From positions 62,001 to 126,000 of the forward strand of contig NZ_JBNAGG010000003.1 in NCBI RefSeq assembly GCF_049801075.1: a stretch of 64,000 nt of DNA, written 5' to 3'. The notes beneath the pieces were generated by a model. That model was not told the origin of the DNA, did not search any database, and saw only the letters and a program-made list of their open reading frames with translations. This DNA comes from Maritalea sp049801075 (GTDB lineage: Bacteria > Pseudomonadota > Alphaproteobacteria > Rhizobiales > Devosiaceae). This document shows positions 32,834 to 41,455 of this stretch, piece by piece. The position numbers and the translations under genes are program-made. Each line of letters begins with the position of its first letter. The stretch's first letter is position 1.

Positions 32834-34818
32834 GAGGCAAGGCTCCTTTGATCTGATGCTTTCGGGGCTTGACTTAGATTTTCAACTTTGAGCGATGTTT
32901 TGATGCGCTGGGTGGTGCCATCTTGGAAAGAAATCACCGTATCAATCGCCACCCGCTCGTCGTCGGAATAAAGCTTTTCGATAATGTCGCCATATTTCTC
33001 GGCGATGACACCGCGACGCACTTTTTTGGTCCGGGTCAATTCGCCATCATCCGCATCGAGTTCTTTATAAAGCAGCACGAATTTTTGGATGCGCTGGGCT
33101 TCAGGCAAAGTCTCATTCACCCGCTCCACTTCCTCACGCATCAACTCGTAAACTTCTGGGCGCGCGGACAAGTCGGTATAAGTGGTGAAGGCGATGCGCC
33201 GTTGCTCTGCCCATTTGGAGACAATGGGATATCGAATGCAGATCATGGCCGCGATATAGGGCTGGTCTTTGCCCAAAATCACAGCTTCGGCCACAAAGGT
33301 AGAGAATTTCAATTTGTTCTCAATAAACTGTGGGGAGAAGCGGGTTTGCGTGCTGGTTTCTGACAGATCCTTGATCCGGTCGATCACCACCAAATGGCCT
33401 TTGTCATCCAAATAGCCCGCATCACCAGTGAGGAAGCGGCCTTGATCGTCAAAGGCCTCGTCGCTCGCGTCCTTGTTTTTATAATAGCCGCTCATCAAAT
33501 TTGGGTGGCTGACGACAATCTCGCCTAAGCCCTCATGATCCGGGTTGATAATCGAGATTGTACATTCATGCATGGGGTAGCCCACTGAATTGTGGTCGAC
33601 CTCGTCCCACTTATGAATGGTATAAGCACCCAAGCCTTCGGTTTGGCCGTAAAGCTGCTTGAGCGGCACGCCCATGGCTTGGAAAAACTTGAAGGTATCC
33701 GGACCCATGGCCGCGCCACCGGTAGCGGCGGACTTGAGCCGCGAAAAGCCCAAACGGTCGCGCAGAGCGCGGAACAAGATTAACTCGGCGACCTGATCGC
33801 GTTCGCCCTTTTCCAGCGCCGCAATGCCGCGCTCAACGCCCCATTCGAAAATCTTTTGTTTCCAGGGAGAGCTTTCCATCATGCGTGAACGAATATCAGC
33901 GGCCACCACTTCCCATACACGCGGGCTAAGCAACACAAAGTGCGGCCCAATCTCGCGCAGGTCGGACATGGCTGTGTCTTCACTTTCGGGGAAATTCACG
34001 ATCATCCGGGCGACCAAATTCCACGCCACGGAATACATTTGCTCCATCACCCAAGACAATGGCAGCACGGCGAGATATTCATCGCCTGCGCTCATTGGGT
34101 CCGCTTTCAAATAGTTCACCGCATGGCCGAGAAATGCCGAATGTTTCCACATGGACAATTTTGGATTGGATGTGGTGCCCGACGTGGTGCACAAAACCGC
34201 CACATCATCTGTTTTGGTTGCCGCAACCATGTCTGCATAAGCATTTGGGTTTTTGGCGAGTATGTCAGCGCCGATTTTTTCGACATCCGCCAAATAGATC
34301 AAACGCGGATCATCATATTTCTGCATGCCGCGGGTGTCGTGATAAATGATCTTCTTGATGGACGGGATTTTATCCCCAAGCATCAAAAACTTATCGACCT
34401 GCTCTTCATCTTCCGCCACCACGATTTTGGGTTCGGCATAATTGATGAGGTAAGCAATTTCATCTTCCAACGCGTCACGATAAATGCCCAGGCTCATGGC
34501 CTGATTGGCATGGGCGGCCACCTCGCCCCACACCCATTCAGGGCGATTGTCGCCAATCAACGCCACCACATCGCCGGGTTGCACGCCAAACTCTTTAAAC
34601 GCCAACGCCATTTTGGCCACGTGATCGTTAAATTGGCGCCAGGTGATTTCATTCCAAATGCCGAAATCTTTTTCGCGCTGGGCCACCTGATTAGGGTGAG
34701 CCTTGGCATTTGCCGACAGCAATTTCGGCAGCGTGTCTGCTTCCGCGACCGCTTTAAGGTGATGAGACCCGTCAGCCCATTGAATGTCACTGCCTGATTT
34801 TTCCGTGAGGTTGGCCAT
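32830..34818 (-). CDS. Long-chain-type acyl-CoA synthetase (AMP-binding)
   Basis: The 662-residue ligase has the long-chain acyl-CoA synthetase length and motifs: P-loop LCTTSGTTSNPKLSMWKHS (Ser replaces the usual Gly after TSGTT), KQLYGQTEGLGAYT (A5), FLTGDAGYLDDKGHLVVIDR (A7/A8) and LTRTKKVRR near the C-terminus. It sits between the LivG-like and LivH-like genes, with a 2-bp gap and a 4-bp overlap. An importer and a CoA ligase in one unit suggest uptake and activation of a carboxylic acid. Confidence 0.9.
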   Translation of the reverse strand: MANLTEKSGSDIQWADGSHHLKAVAEADTLPKLLSANAKAHPNQVAQREKDFGIWNEITWRQFNDHVAKMALAFKEFGVQPGDVVALIGDNRPEWVWGEVAAHANQAMSLGIYRDALEDEIAYLINYAEPKIVVAEDEEQVDKFLMLGDKIPSIKKIIYHDTRGMQKYDDPRLIYLADVEKIGADILAKNPNAYADMVAATKTDDVAVLCTTSGTTSNPKLSMWKHSAFLGHAVNYLKADPMSAGDEYLAVLPLSWVMEQMYSVAWNLVARMIVNFPESEDTAMSDLREIGPHFVLLSPRVWEVVAADIRSRMMESSPWKQKIFEWGVERGIAALEKGERDQVAELILFRALRDRLGFSRLKSAATGGAAMGPDTFKFFQAMGVPLKQLYGQTEGLGAYTIHKWDEVDHNSVGYPMHECTISIINPDHEGLGEIVVSHPNLMSGYYKNKDASDEAFDDQGRFLTGDAGYLDDKGHLVVIDRIKDLSETSTQTRFSPQFIENKLKFSTFVAEAVILGKDQPYIAAMICIRYPIVSKWAEQRRIAFTTYTDLSARPEVYELMREEVERVNETLPEAQRIQKFVLLYKELDADDGELTRTKKVRRGVIAEKYGDIIEKLYSDDERVAIDTVISFQDGTTQRIKTSLKVENLSQAPKASDQRSLAS

Positions 34819-34820
34819 GA

Positions 34821-35630
34821 TTATCCGACCTCCTTCTCATCATCCATAGAGAAATCATCAATGCCGAGATAGGCGGTTTTGACCTGCTCATCTTCCACCA
34901 CGGCTTCCGGCAGGCCTTCAGCGATCTTCTGGCCGAAATCGAGCACAGCAACACGGTGGGAAATATCCACTACCACGCCCATATCATGCTCAATCATCAC
35001 CACGGTGATGCCATATTGCTCATTGAGTTCGATGATGTAGCGGGCCATGTCCTCTTTTTCTTCAAGGTTCATGCCCGCCATTGGCTCGTCGAGAAGAATA
35101 AGCTTGGGTTGAATGGCGATGGCGCGGGCCAACTCCACTCGCTTGCGCAAGCCATAAGACAGAGAACCCGCAGGCTCGTTGCGCACATGTTGGATTTCGA
35201 GAAAATCAATAATGTCTTCAATTTCCGCGCGGGCCTCGGCCTCTTCTTTTTGCGCACCACCGACCCAATAAAGCATGCCGGTGAGGAAGTTGTTTTTCAT
35301 CATATGGTGGCGGCCCACCAGAATATTGTCGATCACCGACATGTGGGAAAACAGCGCCAGGTTTTGGAATGTCCGACCAATGCCAATTTTAGCGCGATCA
35401 TTGATGGACCGGGACAGCAAATCCTTGCCATCAAACTGGATCGCGCCTTCTTGCGGCTTATAGCGACCGGAGATGCAATTGAGCATGGATGTTTTGCCCG
35501 CACCATTGGGGCCGATCAGCGAGAAAATCTCGCCCTCATCAACGTGAAACGAAATATCGGTGAGTGCTTTCACACCCCCAAAACGCAAAGAAATGTTGGC
35601 TACATCCAACATCTTTGATGGTTCTGTCAC
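34821..35630 (-). CDS. LIV-type ABC transporter ATPase (LivG-like)
   Basis: The 269-residue ATPase has Walker A GPNGAGKTS, signature LSYGLRKRVELARA, Walker B LILLDEPMAGMN and the LivG-specific MIEHDMGVVVDIS. It is the first gene of the minus-strand operon. The start is taken as GTG 35630, because GGGAGG lies 6 bases upstream; the next ATG (35612) would cut off six residues, and a TTG at 35645 lies within the ribosome site. Confidence 0.93.
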   Translation of the reverse strand: MTEPSKMLDVANISLRFGGVKALTDISFHVDEGEIFSLIGPNGAGKTSMLNCISGRYKPQEGAIQFDGKDLLSRSINDRAKIGIGRTFQNLALFSHMSVIDNILVGRHHMMKNNFLTGMLYWVGGAQKEEAEARAEIEDIIDFLEIQHVRNEPAGSLSYGLRKRVELARAIAIQPKLILLDEPMAGMNLEEKEDMARYIIELNEQYGITVVMIEHDMGVVVDISHRVAVLDFGQKIAEGLPEAVVEDEQVKTAYLGIDDFSMDDEKEVG

Positions 35631-35651
35631 AATTTTCCTCCCCAAAGGCGC

Positions 35652-35681
35652 TTGACCTCAACTGAATTTGAGTTTGGTCTA
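35652..35681. promoter_or_regulatory. Imperfect inverted repeat ahead of the ABC/ligase operon
   Basis: TTGACCTCAACT and AGTTTGGTCTA flank GAATTTG; with one base skipped the arms pair at most positions. It lies 22 bp upstream of the GTG start of the LivG-like gene, in the divergent spacer with the kinase gene. No regulator gene of an obvious class sits in the operon itself. Confidence 0.35.
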
Positions 35682-35801
35682 TAAGCCGAAGTCAGTGCAA
35701 TCCCTTTACCCATGTTTTAACCAGGAGGGGTTGCCAGATTATGCCCGACTTGTACGCAATTGTGACGAGCGCTATTTTCGGGTGGGGAGGACATTAACGC
35801 C

Positions 35802-37760
35802 ATGGGCGACCACGAGATCAGCGACAGCCAAGCCGTTGAATTATTGATGCAAATTGAGGCGGGCCTTGATAATATTGATCAGGGCATCACCGTGTTTGAC
35901 CAGAATTTGGAGCTGGTTTTTGCCAATAAAAGATTGGGCGAATTGCTGGATGTGCCGGCCCGGCTTTTAACCCGTGGCACCAAGTTTGAAGCGCTTATCC
36001 GCTACAATTCAGAACATGGGGAATATGGCCCCGGTGATGTGGAACAGCAGGTGGCCGAGCGGGTGCGCGTGGCGCGCGAATTTCGCGCCCACACGGTGGA
36101 GCGGGTGCGGCCCAACGGACGGGTGATCCGCGTTTCGGGCGCGCCGCTAGCCATGGGTGGCTTTGCCACCATTTACACCGACATTACCCAGCAGAGGCGC
36201 TATGAAATTGAGCTGGAAAAACGAATCAATGCGCAAACGCGCGATCTGCGCCGCTCGGAAGAACGGTTGCGGCTGATCGCCAATGAGGTGCCCGCGGGCA
36301 TTGCCTATCTCGATCAAGATGAGGTGTTTCAATTCGTCAATCGGCGGTTTGCCCAAAGCTATGGCCAATCGGTGGATGATATTGTGGGGCACAAAAGCCA
36401 GGAGATTTTGTCGCCGCACATGCATGAGGATTCCGCCCCCTACTTTGCCCGCGCCAAGGCAGGGGAAGCGGTGGAGTTTGATCTGGAATTTGACCATGAG
36501 GACGGGCGCAAGCTGGAAATTCGCGTGTTTTTGCGGCCCGACATTCGCGCCGATAAATCAGTGCGCGGCTTTTATGTGCTCTCGATCAATTTCACCCGCC
36601 ACAAGCAGGCCGCTGCCGCATTGTCACAAGCGCAGAAGATGGAGGCGATTGGGCGACTTTCGGCTGGGATTTCCCATGATTTCAACAATCTGCTGACCAT
36701 TATTTTGGGCAATTTGCGGCCCCTAGCCGAGCAAATGGAAGACCCGCATTTGCGCGAAGAGATGGTGGCCCCGTCCCTCCGTGCGGCGAAACGCGGGGCA
36801 GAACTAACCCGGCAATTGCTGGCGGTGGCGCGGCGGCAACCGCTGGACCCAAAGGTGGTGAATTTGAATGAGGCGGTAGAGGAAGTCGCCAATTTACTCA
36901 AGCCTTCCCTGCCTGCGACCACGCAATTACGGCTGGACCTGCCACCCCAAAAATTGTGGGCAAAGGTCGACCCCGGCGCTTTAGAAAATGCGCTGTTGAA
37001 TTTGGCGCTGAATGCACAAGCGGCGATTGAAGAAAGCACCCGCAAGGAGCATGGGCTGATTGAATTACGATTGGTGGCAGATGCGGATCAGCACATCAAA
37101 ATCCAATGTCGCGACAATGGCACGGGCATGAGCCAAGAGGTGCAAAAACAGATTTTTGATCCGTTCTTTTCCACTAAGGTGCATTCAGGCGGCACTGGGC
37201 TAGGCCTTTCTATGGCGCAAAGTTTTGCGCAGATGTCGGACGGGGATATTGCGGTGAACAGCGCCATGGATTTGGGCACTGAATTTGAAATCTGCATTCC
37301 GGACGTGGCGGCCCCAACGCAGACTGAAGCTGTGCCGGAGGTGCCGCAACTTCCACACAAACAAGGGGCGTTGGCGCTTTTGGTGGACGACCAGGACGAG
37401 GTGCGCGCGGTGTTGCGGCGCGAATTGGTGGGATTGGGTTATGCAGTGCTGGAGGCCGAAAATGCTGCCGAAGCGATGGAATTGCTGGATGAGGTGAACG
37501 GCATAGAGCTGGTGCTTTCCGACATTGCGATGCCTGGCGGGATGAGCGGCATGGAGCTGGGGCACCATGTGCGTGACAATTTTGGCCATGTGGGCTTGAT
37601 CCTGATGACCGGGCACGCCAATTTGGTGAAAAGCGATTTTGACCAAGGTCTAAACTGCCCCATATTGCGCAAACCGTTTGAGCACAATAGTCTCGCCCGC
37701 GCGATCCTTGCTGCTGAAGCGCAAGTGTCGCTGGCACGGGGGGAGCAAAGCGCCATATGA
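35802..37760 (+). CDS. PAS-containing hybrid sensor histidine kinase
   Basis: The 652-residue soluble kinase has two PAS-like domains (about 18-130, with the PAS-7 style DNIDQGITVFDQNLELVFAN written across two strands, and 155-270), a short coiled coil near 132-150, a HisKA/H-box with His292 in GISHDFNNLLT, an ATPase domain (DNGTGMS, FFSTKVHSGGTGLGLSM) and a C-terminal receiver with Asp574 (VLSDIAMPGG). No transmembrane segment is seen, so it senses a cytoplasmic signal. It overlaps the response regulator gene by 4 bases. Confidence 0.93.
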   Translation: MGDHEISDSQAVELLMQIEAGLDNIDQGITVFDQNLELVFANKRLGELLDVPARLLTRGTKFEALIRYNSEHGEYGPGDVEQQVAERVRVAREFRAHTVERVRPNGRVIRVSGAPLAMGGFATIYTDITQQRRYEIELEKRINAQTRDLRRSEERLRLIANEVPAGIAYLDQDEVFQFVNRRFAQSYGQSVDDIVGHKSQEILSPHMHEDSAPYFARAKAGEAVEFDLEFDHEDGRKLEIRVFLRPDIRADKSVRGFYVLSINFTRHKQAAAALSQAQKMEAIGRLSAGISHDFNNLLTIILGNLRPLAEQMEDPHLREEMVAPSLRAAKRGAELTRQLLAVARRQPLDPKVVNLNEAVEEVANLLKPSLPATTQLRLDLPPQKLWAKVDPGALENALLNLALNAQAAIEESTRKEHGLIELRLVADADQHIKIQCRDNGTGMSQEVQKQIFDPFFSTKVHSGGTGLGLSMAQSFAQMSDGDIAVNSAMDLGTEFEICIPDVAAPTQTEAVPEVPQLPHKQGALALLVDDQDEVRAVLRRELVGLGYAVLEAENAAEAMELLDEVNGIELVLSDIAMPGGMSGMELGHHVRDNFGHVGLILMTGHANLVKSDFDQGLNCPILRKPFEHNSLARAILAAEAQVSLARGEQSAI

Positions 37761-38476
37761 ATCAGAAGCTGATTTATATCTTAGAAGATGATGCCGATGT
37801 GCGCGCGCTTTATGGCCGTGAGCTGAAAGCGCAAAAGTTTGAAGTGCAGGCGTTTGAAACCATCAAAAGCTTTGATGCGGCGCTGCTGGCGCAGACGCCG
37901 GCCCTGTGCATTTTGGACCTATCGCTGCCCGACGGGGATGCGCTGATGTTGCTGCGCGACACGGTGGGGAAATTGAACATTCCCACCATAGTGGTGAGTG
38001 GCCGCGGAGCCTTGGGCGACCGGGTGCTCGGCCTTGATTTTGGCGCCGATGATTATTTGGTGAAACCTGTGAACACGATTGAACTGGCCGCCCGCGCCCG
38101 CAGCCTGTTGCGGCGGGTGGAAAAGGCGCAACCCCGCGCCAATGCCAGCCTTGGCGACAAGCTGAAATTTGGCGATTGGCAGGTGGATTTTTCTACCTTC
38201 GAGCTGAGCTATAAGGACGGCACGTCAGAGATTTTAAGCGCCGCAGATGCCCGATTGCTGAAGGCTTTTTTGGGCATGCCGGGCAAAGTTTTGTCGCGCG
38301 AGCAATTGATGGACCTTTACGATCAGGATGGCGATGGCAGCTTTGACCGCTCCATTGACGCGCAGGTGTCTCGGCTTAGGAAAAAGCTGAAAGATACGGC
38401 GAAAAACCCAAAGCTGATCCGCACCGTTTATGGCGCGGGCTATATGTTCACGCCGCAGGTGGAAGCTGTTTCTTAA
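37757..38476 (+). CDS. OmpR/PhoB-type response regulator
   Basis: The 239-residue protein has a receiver domain (acidic pocket LEDDADV, phospho-acceptor Asp54 in LDLSLPDGD, Lys in DYLVKPV) and a C-terminal winged helix (SREQLMDLYDQDGD, SIDAQVSRLRKKLKD, RTVYGAGYMF). It is the partner of the hybrid kinase by ATGA overlap. The target is unknown; neighbouring ABC/ligase or bkd genes are possible. Confidence 0.93.
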   Translation: MNQKLIYILEDDADVRALYGRELKAQKFEVQAFETIKSFDAALLAQTPALCILDLSLPDGDALMLLRDTVGKLNIPTIVVSGRGALGDRVLGLDFGADDYLVKPVNTIELAARARSLLRRVEKAQPRANASLGDKLKFGDWQVDFSTFELSYKDGTSEILSAADARLLKAFLGMPGKVLSREQLMDLYDQDGDGSFDRSIDAQVSRLRKKLKDTAKNPKLIRTVYGAGYMFTPQVEAVS

Positions 38477-38940
38477 TGGCTTAAATTGGGTAGGCGGTCG
38501 CGTTTGATGATGCGCCGGAGGGCGAAGCGGGAGCGGATGGAGCGTATGCCGGGCACGCGCGTGAGCTTTTCTTGCAAGAAGCGCTCATAGGAACCAAGAT
38601 CGGCGGCGACCACGCGCATCAAAAAATCCTGACTTCCAGTCATGATGAAACATTCCATGATCTCTTCAAAACTCTGCACTTCTTTTTCAAAAAGCTGCAG
38701 CGCTTCAGCGCCCTGATTGTCTAGCTCAACTGACACAAAGATGGAGATGGGCAGGCCCAACATTTCCTGATTGACCGACGCAGTGTAGCCTGTGATCACG
38801 CCGCGATCTTCCAACGCCACAACCCGGCGCGCGCATGGGGTTGGCGACAGACCGACCTTTTCCGCAAGCTCATTGGTGCGCATACGGCCTTCTTCCTGCA
38901 AAATCGCAACAATCTTTCGATCAATGGCGTCAATCTTCAT
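38473..38940 (-). CDS. bkdR: Lrp/AsnC-family regulator, probable BkdR
   Basis: From ATG 38940, with GGAG 5 bases upstream, the protein has 155 residues: an N-terminal helix-turn-helix (IDAIDRKIVAILQEEGRM, GLSPTPCARRVVALE) and a C-terminal RAM effector domain (SQDFLMRVVAADLGSYERFL). An earlier ATG at 38964 has no such site. It diverges from the bkd genes, as the Lrp-type activator BkdR of Pseudomonas does; binding of branched amino acids by the RAM domain is expected. The 3' end overlaps the convergent response regulator gene by 4 bases. Confidence 0.85.
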   Translation of the reverse strand: MKIDAIDRKIVAILQEEGRMRTNELAEKVGLSPTPCARRVVALEDRGVITGYTASVNQEMLGLPISIFVSVELDNQGAEALQLFEKEVQSFEEIMECFIMTGSQDFLMRVVAADLGSYERFLQEKLTRVPGIRSIRSRFALRRIIKRDRLPNLSH

Positions 38941-39075
38941 TTTTTCTCCAAAATCAACATCCATATTGAGATTTACGGCTAAAAAGCGTATGGTTCAAGG
39001 GCTATTTTAGTGAGAAACTGCGCAAAGCTTGTGCCAATATATGCATAATTGGGGGGAGCTAGGGTTTAAAATAAA

Positions 39076-39090
39076 GTCAGCATAACTGAC
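39076..39090. promoter_or_regulatory. Candidate operator in the bkdR-bkdA1 spacer
   Basis: GTCAG-CATAA-CTGAC is a perfect 5-bp inverted repeat about 80 bp upstream of bkdA1 and 135 bp upstream of bkdR. A second small stem (GGTGC/GCACC at 39143-39159) lies just before the bkdA1 ribosome site and would form in the leader RNA. Confidence 0.4.
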
Positions 39091-39172
39091 CAATCTCCCC
39101 AAGCCAGATTAAGACGACTAAGTCGAATTTCGCGCGACATCAGGTGCATCATAAGCACCGGAGGAGATATTC

Positions 39173-40435
39173 ATGTCTGACCAAAAAATGCCGGAAGCCA
39201 CCGGCCCGCTATCTATTTACGTGCCAGAACCGCCAACGCGCCCGGGCGACACACCAGACTTTAGCTATATTGATGTGCCCAAGGCAGGTGCAGTTGAATG
39301 CCCCGCAATCGATACCAAGCCTGAAGATATGCGCGACCTCGCCTATTCGATTGTGCGGGTGTTGAGCCGCAAGGGCGAAGCCGTTGGACCATGGGCCGAT
39401 TTTTTGGGCGAGGATTTGAATGATGAAAGCCTGTTGCGCGGCCTGAAAGACATGATGAAAACCCGCATTTTTGATGCGCGGATGCTGACGGCGCAGCGGC
39501 AAGGCAAAACCAGTTTTTACACCCAATGCTTGGGCGAAGAAGCGATTGCCACCGGCTTTCAGCGCATGATGCGCAAAGGCGACATGAACTTTCCCACCTA
39601 TCGGCAGCAAGGCCTGTTGATCGCGGATGGATGTTCCATGTTTGACATGATTTGCCAAATCTATTCCAACGAAAAAGACAATTTGGACGGGCACCAATTG
39701 CCCTGTCTTTACTCCTTTAAAGAACATGGCTTTTTCTCCATTTCCGGCAATTTGGGTACGCAATATGTGCAGGCAGTTGGCTGGGCAATGGCGTCTGCCA
39801 TTTCCGGCGATGACAAGATTGCCTCGGCTTGGATTGGCGACGGGTCGACTGCGGAAACTGACTTCCATTCGGGCATGTTGTTCGCCTCTGTCTATCAGCC
39901 ACCTGTTGTGCTGAACATTGTGAACAACCAATGGGCCATCTCCTCCTTTAACGGGTTAGCTGGTGGGCGCAATGCGCCATTTGCCGCGCGTGCCCATGGT
40001 TATGGTTTCCCTTCCCTTCGCGTGGACGGCAATGACTATCTGGCCGTGTTGGCGGCGTCCAAGTGGGCGACTGAACGGGCGCGGCGTAATTTGGGTCCGA
40101 CCCTGATTGAATGGGTGACTTATCGCGTGGCGGCCCACTCCACCTCAGATGATCCCTCCGCCTATCGCCCGAAAGAAGAGAGCGATGCGTGGCCCTTGGG
40201 TGATCCGGTGGAGCGGTTGAAGCTGCACCTCATTAAAAAAGGCGCATGGTCTGAAGAGCGACACACCCAAGCCATGGCGGAAATTGAAAGCGAAATGATC
40301 GCCATTCAAAAAGAAGCCGAGAAATATGGCACGCTCAATCGCGGCAAAGGCCCTGATCCTGAGAAGATGTTTGAAGGCGTTTACAAAGAAATGCCAGATC
40401 ATCTGGTCCGTCAACGTTTGGAATTTGAGGCGTAA
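39173..40435 (+). CDS. bkdA1: Branched-chain 2-oxoacid dehydrogenase E1 alpha
   Basis: The 420-residue subunit has the thiamine-diphosphate motif GDGSTAETDFHSG ending in NNQWAISS, FYTQCLGEEAIATGFQRMM, and the phosphorylation-loop region YRVAAHSTSDDPSAYRP. The proline-rich N-terminus (residues 8-30) is typical of bacterial BkdA1. GGAGGAG lies 6 bases upstream of the ATG. It decarboxylates the 2-oxoacids of Val, Leu and Ile with the E1 beta encoded 3 bp downstream. Confidence 0.96.
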   Translation: MSDQKMPEATGPLSIYVPEPPTRPGDTPDFSYIDVPKAGAVECPAIDTKPEDMRDLAYSIVRVLSRKGEAVGPWADFLGEDLNDESLLRGLKDMMKTRIFDARMLTAQRQGKTSFYTQCLGEEAIATGFQRMMRKGDMNFPTYRQQGLLIADGCSMFDMICQIYSNEKDNLDGHQLPCLYSFKEHGFFSISGNLGTQYVQAVGWAMASAISGDDKIASAWIGDGSTAETDFHSGMLFASVYQPPVVLNIVNNQWAISSFNGLAGGRNAPFAARAHGYGFPSLRVDGNDYLAVLAASKWATERARRNLGPTLIEWVTYRVAAHSTSDDPSAYRPKEESDAWPLGDPVERLKLHLIKKGAWSEERHTQAMAEIESEMIAIQKEAEKYGTLNRGKGPDPEKMFEGVYKEMPDHLVRQRLEFEA

Positions 40436-40438
40436 ACC

Positions 40439-41455
40439 ATGGCACGCATGACGATGATTGAAGCCATCCGCGATGCGATGGATGTGAAAATGGGCATGGA
40501 CGAAGATGTGGTCGTGTTCGGTGAAGATGTGGGCTATTTCGGCGGCGTGTTTCGCTGCACCCAGGGCCTGCAAGAAAAATATGGTAAGCATCGCTGCTTT
40601 GATGCGCCAATCAATGAAAGCGCCATTGTGGGCGCGGGCATTGGCATGGCGACCTATGGCAAGCGGCCCTGTATTGAAATCCAGTTTGCCGACTATGTAC
40701 TGCCAGCCTATGACCAGATTGTTTCGGAAGCGGCACGGATTCGACACCGTTCCAACGGGCAGTTCACCGCGCCGATTGTGATCCGCATGCCCACGGGCGG
40801 CGGTATTTTTGGCGGGCAAACGCACTCGCAAAGCCCGGAAGCCATTTTCACCCATGTGAGCGGGTTGAAAACTTTGATCCCATCTAACCCTTATGATGCC
40901 AAAGGCATGTTGATCGCGGCGATTGAAGATGATGATCCAGTGATCTTTTTGGAGCCGAAGCGGCTTTATAATGGTCCGTTTGACGGGCACCACGAAAATG
41001 CAGTGACGTCTTGGGCCAAGCATGAAAAGGGCGAAGTGCCGGAGGGACATTACACGGTGCCGATTGGCAAAGCCAATGTGGTGGAAAAGGGCATGGATGT
41101 GACCATCCTCGCTTATGGCACCATGGTTTATGTGGCCCAAGCGGCAGCAAAGGAACAAGGTATTGATGCGGAGATTATTGATCTGCGCTCGCTATTGCCG
41201 CTCGATTTGGACACGATTGTGCAATCGGTGGAGAAAACCGGGCGCTGCGTGGTGCTGCATGAGGCAACATTGACCTCTGGCTTTGGTGCTGAATTGGCGG
41301 CGCTGGTGCAGCAGCACTGTTTCAAACATTTGGAAGCGCCAGTGTTGCGTGTTGCGGGGTGGGACACGCCTTATCCGCACGCGCAGGAATGGCACTATTT
41401 CCCCGGCCCGAAACGAGTTGGCAAGGCGCTTAAACGCGCAGTGGAGGCACAATAA
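40439..41455 (+). CDS. bkdA2: Branched-chain 2-oxoacid dehydrogenase E1 beta
   Basis: The 338-residue transketolase-like subunit shows FGEDVGYFGGVFRCT, FDAPINESAIVGAGIGMA, EIQFADYVLPAYDQI and PHAQEWHYFPGPKRV, all typical of BCKDH E1 beta. The stop codon and the E2 start overlap by one base (TAATG), consistent with equal production of the complex subunits. Confidence 0.96.
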   Translation: MARMTMIEAIRDAMDVKMGMDEDVVVFGEDVGYFGGVFRCTQGLQEKYGKHRCFDAPINESAIVGAGIGMATYGKRPCIEIQFADYVLPAYDQIVSEAARIRHRSNGQFTAPIVIRMPTGGGIFGGQTHSQSPEAIFTHVSGLKTLIPSNPYDAKGMLIAAIEDDDPVIFLEPKRLYNGPFDGHHENAVTSWAKHEKGEVPEGHYTVPIGKANVVEKGMDVTILAYGTMVYVAQAAAKEQGIDAEIIDLRSLLPLDLDTIVQSVEKTGRCVVLHEATLTSGFGAELAALVQQHCFKHLEAPVLRVAGWDTPYPHAQEWHYFPGPKRVGKALKRAVEAQ

